DNA of 64,000 nucleotides, from contig ARYC01001402.1 in the NCBI GenBank assembly GCA_000711775.1, forward strand, positions 37,191 through 101,190, given 5' to 3'. The translations under genes were made by a program, and so were the position numbers. Position 1 is the stretch's first letter. The number at the start of each line of letters is the position of its first letter. This document shows, in pieces, positions 32,701 through 42,900 of the stretch. This stretch comes from Oxytricha trifallax. Taxonomy: Eukaryota > Ciliophora > Spirotrichea > Sporadotrichida > Oxytrichidae. The notes beneath the pieces were generated by a model. The model saw only the letters and a program-made list of their open reading frames with translations. It did not search any database and was not told where the DNA came from.

Positions 32701-32788
32701 TGATTATATATTTAAACTAGCATTTGATTCATTGTTGATTAAATTTTAATTCGCAAAATTCGTTGAAATTTTACTCTTGGGGTTTTAT

Positions 32789-35170
32789 ATATATATATAT
32801 TTATAATTCATTTTTATAGAAATTGAGAGTCTCTGAAGAACTATTGTAATATATTTGATATGGCTGAAACCTTTTGACTAAATTACTAATATTATTTTAG
32901 GCAGTTAAATTGCAAAAAGATAATACGCATTTCTGAATATAAGCAACACAATAAGGTCTTCAAATTATTGAGGGGATTAATTATTACTCTTATGAATGTT
33001 TTTGAGATTTAGAGAAATCTCGAATATTCAAGCATTATATCATTAATATTCAGAAAATTAGATTAAATATAATAATATTATAAGAAATTTATTAAAAAAT
33101 GACGAGTTAAGTCGAAATTTATATTTTTGACTTAGCTCGTATAAATAAATTAACTTAATTACAGATATATCTTCTTTCATATATTTATTCTTTATATTTT
33201 ATTTTGATAATCAATACATTCCCCAATTATATTTTCTTAATTATATGATAATTAGTATTAATTGGTAGCTTTATCTTTAAATTATATTATTAGTTTAGAT
33301 GTTAAAATTGTTATAACATTTTGTTAAAAGCATACTTCTTTTATAAAATTTAACATTTATTCTCATATGCTTTTAATTATTTATGAATTAAAAAACTTAT
33401 ATATTACTATTCTTGATTATTTAATCATTTTATAGAAAATGTAAGTAATTTTTCTAATTCCTTTTCAATACTACACCTTAAAAGTTTTAACTAATATTGT
33501 CAACTGATCATTTAATTTCTTCCTCTGATTTATTTTCGATTCAAGCTGCTGATTATTTATGCAATTCATGAGAGTAATTTGTTTTTTATCTAATAAATTT
33601 TGTGTATTTAAGAGGACATAAAATAAATATATTTATATTCTCAAAAGTTTAATAAGCTTAAATATTTATTTAAAAGATAGAATTATCCAGCTAAATATAG
33701 TTTTGCTTCATTTGATTTATTCTTATGCATTGTAATTAAAAATTGATTAGGCACTATTAATTATATTAATTAATATATAAATAAAGATTAATATTAAATA
33801 AATTAAATTGAGAGCCTCAATAATTTGTTATTAAATTTCTTGTTTGAATTACATCTAATAACAATAATTGCGCAGAAATCACACCGAATAGTAATGGTAG
33901 AGTTATTTAATTAATTTGTTACACCAAATATGGGGAAAAAATAGGTCAACTGTCATTTTTAAGATTAAAGGAAATGATGGCATAATTATTTTATAGTAAA
34001 TCAAAGATAAATTAGATAATGATAAAAAAATGCTAGATATTCTATTAAAACATGGAAATCTCTCAATTATTTTAATTAAAAATATTATATTTAATTAAAA
34101 TATATAAAAATATATAATTATAATAAGTTATCAATTAGAAAAATTAAACAAATCATTATAGCATATGTATGCTTATATACATATAATCATAACTTTTCAA
34201 ATATTTAACTATTAATTAGAAATAATTATGCTATTTTTAAATATTATTAATATAATCTGTTTATTTAAATTTAATGCATGCATTGATAAAATGGATTTAA
34301 TGCTAAAAATAATTCGCTAACAATTGATTTATTGGATTTTTTAATATTGCTAAACCAGTTACTTATGCTTTGATCTTTACATATCAGGGTAGATATGATT
34401 CTAATACTTATTTTCTATTCCTGTTATCAATTATATGTTATACCTACATAAATTTATTGTCGACTCCTGGTATTGATAGTAAATAAAATATGTTAATAAT
34501 ATAAAAATATATAATTACTTAATTTTTTTATTTATATTTATGATAAATTACAAAATGATAAGCTTATTAAACCTTTATTTAATCTAGTCAATCAAATAAA
34601 TATGAAAGTTAATTATAACTCAATTAATTGATTTTTATAATTCATATAAATTTTAAATATTTCTTTACACATGATATATTATCAATGGCAATCACTTCAA
34701 AGATCAGATATGCTAGTTTTATTTTACAGAAGTTCTCCACCTATATAAAAAAGAACTATTTAAAACTGTTATGTTCTTTGATAAGTGTAACGATTTGTAA
34801 AATATATTATATATCATAATTCAAAATCATTAAATTAAAATGATTCGATACTAATAACACAAAAGTGCTAATTATAAAATATATAGACAATCCTTCAAAC
34901 AAAGTTTTGTGCAATAATAATTATAAAAGTTAAGAAAATATCTCCAATAATATTTTTAAAAATTAATTGTAATATGTAGAAGTCAATAATAAATTCTTAT
35001 TTGAAGATTATAAATTATTAACATAATAATCATAATATTATTTAAAAGTAAATAATATTAATAAATAAGATAAAATCCTTTCTTAATAAAAATAAATATT
35101 CTTTGCATTATATATTATTATATGACATATAGCAAATTAACTTAAATTAATGTTAATAAAAATAATTTAA
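32789..35170. other. AT-rich germline DNA without supported genes
   Basis: The stretch is very AT-rich with only short frames. No inverted repeat with clear termini or tandem array was seen. Confidence 0.5.
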
Positions 35171-35436
35171 TAAAACCCCGTTATTCAATTAAGAATGAAG
35201 ATTGGGGATTAAGAATAAAGAAATTAAAATATAATTATTATTGGGGTAAATTATTAAAGTTATGGCTAATTATTAAAACCATTGGCTCGAATAATTGTCT
35301 CTATAAATTAAACCAATCAGGGTGCGTAAATTTGTTTTTAGCCTAATTATAATTAATTTTAGCCAATAATAATATATTTTTAATTTCATTATTCATAATC
35401 CCCAATCTTCATTCTTAATTGACTAACGGGGTTTTA
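35171..35436. mobile_element. 266-bp MITE with TAAAACCCCGTTATTCAATT ends (uninterrupted copy)
   Basis: The inverted arms begin TAAAACCCCGTTATTCAATT on the left and the complement reads TAAAACCCCGTTAGTCAATT on the right. It is the full, uninterrupted version of the split element at 5433-6322 and serves as its reference. Confidence 0.9.
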
Positions 35437-36557
35437 TTATAGATATATTTTATGTTGAGACTTAAATCAAATTAATTTAAAAATTATTAAATTTTATAGT
35501 TCTAATTTGTATAATAAGTTATAAAAATATTTAAATTTATTAGAAATTTCAAAGATAGCCTTAGTTAAATACAAATTAATAAAAATCTCAAAATAATAAT
35601 ATAATTTCTAAGGCAGCTTAAAATTATAACAATATAACAGATATTATGTTTAATATAAATAAAAATGTGTGAGTTTTATTTGTAGTTACATATATTAATA
35701 ACATTCTATATATTATATAATCAAATTTGTGTGTAAGGTATACTTATTAATAAAAATGATTATTTAATCTATCCAACTAATTAATTATTATTACACACGC
35801 ACTAATATATAACCCAATAAAAACTCAAAATAAAAATAAGATTAGTTATTATTAAACAGTAGGCACCTTTTATACAGGTTAACCCCAAATACTAATTTAA
35901 AATTTTTCATTCAATCAACATAAAGCAATAAAAATACCCTTTTTTGATAATAATTGTAAAGAATATGCCTGTTAGCTGTATAAATCAACACTCGCATCTT
36001 CTAACTAGAGTGTCATTGTTTACAATCTCTCATGTTTGAACACTCATAACAATAACGAATATGATACAAACCTGTTTGAGACATAGTTCATGATACTCAA
36101 TAAGACTGAATTATATTAATTTCTTAACACCACATTAATTTCATTGCTTAAAACAAATTACCTAACTGTTCTGATGACTTCATCGATAACACCTAGCCTA
36201 AACATCAAACTAGTATTTTATTCGACAAAGAATTTCTTAGTTTAAAATTACATGATAAAATCTAAAATTAGTATTAGCACAACTAATAACCAATACACAT
36301 ATTATAGTAAATTAAAATAGTTAAATAAATTAGTTTTATTAAAAACTAATATATTTATTTTAAAAACAAATTGAAACTTAAGAAATAACAACAAAATTAT
36401 TTTACTTTTTTTAGGATCCTATTAAAATTGAAACTAATAAATAATTTAATTAATATTATTTATACTAAGGTAACTAATTTTTAACATACTTTTAATAAAA
36501 TCTACAATATTTTTAATATAAAATAAAAAATATACAGTATGATATTATGATAAACAT
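35437..36557. other. AT-rich germline DNA without supported genes
   Basis: No coding or repeat structure was supported. Confidence 0.5.
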
Positions 36558-37559
36558 TTGGATCCCCCCACAATTCTGGAATTTCTGATCGTTCCAGCTC
36601 CATGCTGGAATTTCATCATGGAGCTGGAATCTCAGGTAATTATAATAAAATTACATGATTACTATTTTTTAAAAAAATAACAATGAAAATGACTAATAAA
36701 TTAGAAATATTTAATGACTTTAGGCAAAAAAATTACTTTATTTGGTTTATATTTTGATTTTTTTCAAAAATTTTTTCAAGAAAAAAATTTATTTTTTCCA
36801 TGACTTAAAAAAATAAGAGTCGCAAAAAATTGTATAAAATTTATCATATTTTTTCTTATAAATACAAATCTATTATTTTTATGTGCAAATAAGATTAAGC
36901 ATTATTCTTAGAACTAATTCAATTATAAAAAAATTAAACTCTCATAAGTTCTAAATCAGTTAAATCATATATTTACAGTATATGATTTTAAATAAAATCA
37001 TTATATAAAATGAATAATATATTTATCATGCTCAAATCACTTTATAAATTAAGTCTCTAAATGATTCATAAAATACAGAAAACAATCAAGTTCACAAACT
37101 GCTTTTACATGATATATTTAAGTATATTTTTCACACATATTATTTATTTATTAAGTAAATTACTTGGTAGAATATCAACTTGTAGTTATAAATTTTATTT
37201 CTATCTTTTTATTAAAGTTAATGAATTTTTTTCTCAATTCTATTTATAATAATTAATATGATTTATAAACCATTAATTACAAAAAATATAAAAACTTTTT
37301 ACTAAAAAATTAATAAAAAAACAAAAGATAGATAAGTTCCTTTATTTTTTATTTTATCATGTCGAAGGGTTAACATTTCTACATTGTGATTACAAGAAAT
37401 TATAATTGAGGAACTGTTCTGCTCAATTCTCCCAAGATGTTCATTTCTTCAAGTATTAATGTTTAATCATTAAATAATTGTAAACATCCACATCCTTGCA
37501 GAAGTTGTTGAGCTTTTTAAGTAATTTATATATAATATTCAAGATTTATCTTACTAATT

Positions 37560-37860
37560 GTGTGAAGAACAAGAAATGGAGAAATATTGGATGACACTGT
37601 CTTCCTCAACATGCTGAAAATACAGATGGAGTGAAAAAGCCAAGGACATGGGCCCCAAGAACAATCCAGTACTACTCTTACTTAGTAGACAACTACTGGT
37701 TCTGAAATGCCACGAACTTTCAATCTTAGGTGGAGACTGAAAAAAGCTGATGATGGATCCGTACTCTAGAGGTGCTTTATTCAATTCATCTTAGAATTAT
37801 TTATCAGACTATGCAGAAACTTCATGGCTAACAAAAGCAAAATGATTCAGACTCACCGTT
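37560..37860 (+). pseudogene. Coding-like remnant, plus strand
   Basis: From about 37640 a frame is open to TGA 37858-37860 with TAG as Gln (EMPRTFNLRWRLKKADDGS). A preceding frame (NGEILDDTVFLNMLKIQME) ends in TGA just upstream. The frames are probably parts of one broken gene. No family was recognised. Confidence 0.35.
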
Positions 37861-38099
37861 GAACTATTAGCGCAGCAGACACCTAAAAAAAACTCAGATG
37901 ACAACAGTCCAACAGTATAAGAAGTCATTCTAATATGTGACTATTAACAAATGTATAAATCACTTATATAAATCAAACAATAAATAAGACTCATTAATAT
38001 ATTGCAGAGATCTCTATAAAATGTGAATCTCTATTTTATAGATTCATAATTTATAATTTGGAAAATTTAGTGAATTAATAATTTAATTAAAGTTAATCA

Positions 38100-38360
38100 G
38101 AATACTTATTATAAAAGTGAAAATGTAAATTTCTAAAAAATGCATCCTGTCTTCATCATCATCGTCATCGTCATCCTCTTCAAGCATTTTTACTGTTTCT
38201 TGTTCACCTCCTTGTGTGTCCCTGCGAAGCACCTGTCTTGTGGCACCTGCAGTCTTACCAGGTAGGACCACTATAAAAAAAAAATTTAAAGATATTGCTT
38301 TTGTAACTTACATTTAAAGTGAGTGCCGTAGCTCCTCCTGCGTCTGATCTATACGAATAC
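38100..38360 (-). pseudogene. Two-exon gene fragment, dispersed family member 2
   Basis: On the minus strand, exon 1 (DQTQEELRHSLQ) is followed by a 41-bp intron (38271-38311, GTAAGTTAC...TATAG). Exon 2 begins GPTWQDCRCHKTGASQGHT, matching the copy at 7.4 kb, and a frameshift leads into an acidic run of seven Asp. The family is unknown. Confidence 0.5.
38271..38311 (-). other. Predicted 41-bp intron
   Basis: GTAAGTTACAAAAG donor side and TATAG acceptor side on the minus strand, at the position conserved in the copies at 7365 and 48392. Confidence 0.5.
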
Positions 38361-39184
38361 TTTTAATATATTAATTTTTTGATTAAAATTATAAATTTCT
38401 ATTATAAATCATAATTCCCGACTTTTAGCTATTATCTATCTATCTCTATTCAAGATTTAACAATTCTAAAATGAAGTACCTTATTGGCTTTAGTGATTCA
38501 AAACAAGTAAAGAAATCGGACTTTAAAAAGAAGAAATCTTTATTCTAATTATAACCATATAAATAAAATTTTGGAGGTAAGTTTCCGCACTCAAAGAAGT
38601 TTCCTACACATTTTCTAAATGTAAAATGTAATTAATTTTACATAAATTAAAAAAAATTAATATATTTTATGAACGGCTAAATATTAAAGTATATTTTTTT
38701 ATAAATTAAGTTGTTCAAGAAAATTGTTATCGATTGTGTTAGTAACAAAAAAGAAAGAGCATATCAAGAAATCTAATTGATTTATATCTTTCTATCGAGT
38801 AAAATAATAATTGAAAGTGGTTAGAAACTATCATGGAACTTATTTCCGTTTACTAAGGAAACATAGAAATATGATAGGAAGAGTAGTTCATGATGTTTCT
38901 ATGAAAACTATTAGAATTGAGAGCCATTGGAAACATTTAAAATCCTTGAGTAATTTTTATAGTAGATGATTCCAGTCTAACATGGCTAAGGGGTTTTAGA
39001 TGAACTTGAAAGCAGAAATGCCCTGAATTTATGACAATAGAGATATTGAGTAATTAATTAATAAATATATTATATAATAATATCAATGAAATAAATTCGT
39101 TTTTTTTTTATAGTTGTAAAGTAAATAAATTAGTTAAACTAAAAAATGTTTTTATTCCAAAAAAATCTCTAAAATTTTTTTATC
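38361..39184. other. AT-rich stretch without supported genes
   Basis: No coding or repeat structure was supported up to the arm of the Rep-containing foldback. Confidence 0.4.
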
Positions 39185-41085
39185 AAAATATTTAGATAAA
39201 AATAGGAAATTTGAGAAATAAAGATAGTTAATAAAAATGTAATTAATCTTAACTGCCACTAAATACAAGAGGCATTAATCATATTTTGTTTTAAATTTAA
39301 AATCATTAATTAATAAAATCTATATTAATATATATAATTAGTGGTCTAGTGGTCTGGCCATAGTTTTTAGTGGTCTACCGGTAAGTATATTAATTATACA
39401 TAATTACTTAAATTTATTTAGACAGATAATGGAGACAACATACCGGAGACCGCCATCTCGGATATTCAGTTTACTGAGAGGCTACATTGACTACATAACT
39501 GTGCGGAGAGGACTCATCATGACAGTAATTGTAATGTTTCACAAACGCCACTAATTCTTCTTACAGGTACAGAACGAGGGCAGCTCGGACTTCTGGAAGC
39601 AGTGCCAAGGCTCAATGACCAGTTAAATTCCGGGGTTCAGTCACCTCGAGGTCTACACTGATTGCTCCAACTCGATGTAATACCTTTGCATTCGCTTCAA
39701 AACAGATTCTACCGAAGTCAACAAGTCTTTCTTCACTGAAAAGATGCGCAAGGGTGCGGTAATAATGGCACAGCTGGGATTGACAGTCAAACTTCTAGGA
39801 CATCAAACATTCGAGCAGTTTGCATAAGCAGTAGAAGGATTAGAGCTTTTATACGGGCCCTCTCAACACTACGAGCAGTTCATTGTCAAACAGAATGCCA
39901 AAGCAGGAGAAGGAATTTTAGAAGCAGGACGGCATGCTGGATAACTAAAGGTGCTGTCGATGTAACGAATGACTATATGATCGAAAGGCTTTCAGGGGAT
40001 CACAGTCAAAAGATGAGTACATTCGGAAAAATTCATTAGATGTGTCTTAGCTTGTAGCTATTGCGAGGCATACAGCTCAATCAACTATGCCGATCAAGTG
40101 ATATAGAAATCCGGTGTCGCCATTAAGGAGAGAGTACCAATAATTACTTCTCTCCAAGAATACATGGCAGAACTAAAACAACCGGCGATAACTCCAGTGC
40201 CCCTAAGGATGCCGATCTGAAAACAATAGGATATCTTCATATTCTGGATGCTCTTTATGAGCTACTTATCAAGCGCAAGAACAGTAAGATTCATCGCTTG
40301 TGGATATACGGGCCCATCAATACCGGGAAGACAAAAATCACCCGCATCATAGAAGAGATATTCGTGTGTGAACAATACGTGCAGTTGAATTCGCATTTTC
40401 ACGTCCCCATGAAGCAGGGCAAGGTCGGAGAGCCACAGATTCTGATCGCAAACGAGATCAATCTTACGAAAGCATTTGGATATTCTGTGATAGCAGGTAT
40501 GAAGCGGTTGATGGAGGGTGAAGGGATGGCCATAGAGTAGAAGTTCGGTGGCGTCGACTATAAGTACACGGGATGTTTAGTAGTAATCACATCTAACACT
40601 CTGCCCTTTGGCAAGATGGACCCCGAGGATGCCAATGCATTTAAGTCTCGATGCCTACTCTGTGAATCCGAAATACCTAGACAAAGCGGGGAGGAGGCAT
40701 TCTCTTTGACAACGCCGATGGTCGCCCGCTTCCTGAACGCAAGATTTCACTCCGATTAAAAAGAAAAGAAGGGGGACATTTGAGAAAGTCAGACGTAGTC
40801 AGAGCACAGCCGGAGAAATAACTAGTGATACTGGGCAATAATTGTATTCTACAAATGCATTTAAGTAATTATGTATAATTAATATACTTACCGGTAGACC
40901 ACTAAAAACTATGGCCAGACCACTAGACCACTAATTATATTAAAAATTAATGATTTAATTAATAATTTTTAATTTAAATCAAAATATGATTAATGCCTCT
41001 TGTATTTAGTGGCAGTTAAGATTAATTACATTTTTATTAACTATCTTTATTTCTCAAATTTCCTATTTTTATCTATTTTATCAAT
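39185..41085. mobile_element. Foldback element carrying a Rep-like helicase gene
   Basis: Arms of about 235 bp (39190-39425 and about 40855-41080) are near-perfect reverse complements. They include GTGGTCTAGTGGTCTGGCC and GTGGTCTACCGGTAAG, and further out an AACTGCCACTAAATACAAGA block. The interior (39429-40800) is GC-rich and encodes one large plus-strand gene. The exact outer border was set where the two arms stop matching. No target duplication was identified. A DNA element with long inverted repeats around a replication-helicase gene is unlike the TBE or MITE families here. Confidence 0.8.
39429..40800 (+). pseudogene. Rep/NS1-type superfamily 3 helicase gene
   Basis: The C-terminal part (about 40280-40760) has the SF3 order: Walker A GPINTGKT, a hydrophobic strand with Glu as Walker B (ILIANEI), then motif C ending ITSN followed by LPF. 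This arrangement is typical of replication proteins of small DNA viruses and plasmids (CRESS-type Rep, parvovirus NS1). Upstream coding from about 39560, after a likely intron end TTCTTCTTACAG, is open in the ciliate code, then broken by a TGA near 39980. An ATG at 39429 could be the start. HUH endonuclease motifs were not confidently seen. Codon use is GC-rich. It is either a decaying endogenous viral gene or a transposon that uses such a protein. Confidence 0.7.
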
Positions 41086-41281
41086 AGTATATTTAACTTC
41101 GTTAAAAATTTGTTAAAATCTCATATATTTATTGATGAAAAAATAATTATTATAAAATTATTTATGTTAAAAAAATTGATCACCAGGGATTCCAGAATAA
41201 TTCTGGAGTTCCAGAATTAGTTCTGGAACTCCATCATGATTCTGGAATGATCGGAAATTCCGGAATTGAGGGGGGATCCAA

Positions 41282-42220
41282 TTATTTATATATATTTATA
41301 TACATAAATATTGAAAAATATAATTTTATATTTAAATTGAAAATTTGACATAGACTAATAAAATACTCAACTTTAAGATAATAAGGTAAATTTAAAATTA
41401 TGGTTTATAGATGGAATGATAAATGTTTATAATTAATACCTTTTATAATAGTTGTTATTAAAGTTTAATTTATGTTTGAAATTAGTATTAAAAGTAAAAT
41501 AATAATTAAATTAAATAGATTATTTGTAGTTCTTATTATATCAGTTAAATTATAGAGCTGTAAATAAAATTTAAAAACAATATCTCCAAAAATATTGCTA
41601 TTAATAATTTAATAATAAATTAGATTACATGATTTAAATTAATAAAAAGATAATTATGCTAATTATATTAAGAATAAATATAAGCTAAATCAATTTAAAC
41701 ATTATTTTTTATTGTACTCATTATATGAAAATAAAAAATAAAACTAATTAAAATCTCAAAAATTATAGTATATTCACTAAGGTAGCCTAAATAAATCCTA
41801 ACTAATTTAATTCTAGATAATAAATTTATACTCTTAATCAAAGATTAATATTCTTTAGGGGACTCTGAAGTACATCATAAATTACACAAACTATCGCTAT
41901 TTTTAAAATAATTATCATTAATTATTTATGAATTCTTATTATCAATCTAAATGTGATTTCGCCTAAATTGATTTATACTCATATCCATTAGGTAATTCAT
42001 AAAATATAAAGATTCCCAAGACATTTTAAATTAAACAAAAATATGATAAATTATAAAAACAAAACTATAAAACCTTTTAGATTTATAATTAAATTACTAC
42101 CAATAACTTAAAATTTAATTTTATTTTTAGTATACCAATCATTATTATTAGTTAACTTAATTTTAATAAATTTATAATTAAAATATATTTTAAAATATAG
42201 GTCATGTATAGTTTGTAAAT
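41282..42220. other. AT-rich germline DNA without supported genes
   Basis: Nothing was supported. Confidence 0.5.
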
Positions 42221-42900
42221 TTAATGAGGTATGTCATTTACTATGCAAATAAATCAACAGGGTATTCTTTTTATACTGTGCGATTATTTTTAGAAAGACA
42301 TATGACTGCCTTTGTTAGTCTAACTTGCTTAATAAATTCACTGAAAATTTCATCTGAGATAATTATTCTAAAACCAAATATTTTCTTAATATCCATTGAT
42401 GAAATATAGCCATTGTCGACTTTGTCTAACATTCCGAGGACCTATTGTAATTATTATTTTGTGCAGAGATTCTTGTCATTCATGGAAACAAAGACCATTA
42501 GAGTAGTCATAAAATTTGATCTGCAGATTAAACCATTTTTTCGATATAAGCTCTAGCAATTTCATTTTCGAACAACATATCGTAACCCTACAAGATCTTG
42601 AAGTAAAAGTATTATATTTCATTTGCTATGAAGTAAAATTTTGCTCTGAACTCCAAGAATCTTGTCTTGATTAATCTCGACAACTAGTCTAATCATTACC
42701 CATTAAAAATTTTCAAATTCAAGTAGAGCAAAAGGACAAAGTAAATGAGGTATTAGTGGTCATCAGATGAAACTCTCGATGCAGACGGAGCTATCTCACA
42801 AGAGTAGAATGTCTGAATTAAAGATCTCTTCAGAATATCGAAATAAAATTATATCATTGTTTTTATAAAAGTAATCAAAATTATCTATGATGGTTTACAC
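42220..42900 (-). pseudogene. Calcium-dependent protein kinase-like remnant (EF-hand)
   Basis: On the minus strand at about 42450-42240, MLDKVDNGYISSMDIKKIFG followed by ISDEIFSEFIKQV fits an EF-hand and its neighbour in CDPKs (loop D..DNGYIS...D with Gly at position 6 and Ile at 8). Upstream, in shifted frames, FENEIARAYIEKMVQSADQI and YDYSNGLCFHE resemble the kinase alpha-E helix and catalytic-loop start, with the HRD motif lost. Several frameshifts and missing parts make it a pseudogene or a set of germline segments. The plus-strand frame at 42224-42409 is its shadow. Confidence 0.5.

Larger units (their letters stand above)
29783..32788. mobile_element. 3-kb transposon with TAAAACCCCAAGAG terminal repeats
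   Basis: The 23-bp inverted repeats at 29783-29805 and 32766-32788 are identical and begin ATAAAACCCCAAGAGTAAAA. Between them is a GC-rich block of about 2.6 kb, clearly unlike the surrounding AT-rich DNA, with at least four plus-strand ciliate-code ORFs including a DDE transposase fragment. The terminus resembles one C4A4 telomere repeat and is shared with the inner element at 5531-6160. AT-rich flanks prevent a firm call of the target duplication. It is read as an autonomous or recently autonomous member of a family that also explains the short MITEs here. Confidence 0.75.
36558..41281. mobile_element. Composite element with TTGGATCCCCCC inverted ends
   Basis: The left end TTGGATCCCCCCACAATTCT and the complement of the right end TTGGATCCCCCCTCAATTCC are similar for about 35 bp. 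Each is followed by short palindromes built on TTCCAG/CTGGAA (left 36591-36636, right about 41186-41250). Between them lie unknown coding remnants, a fragment of the dispersed two-exon gene and the whole Rep-containing foldback. No target duplication was recognised, so it could also be two related end-repeats enclosing unrelated DNA. Confidence 0.6.
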
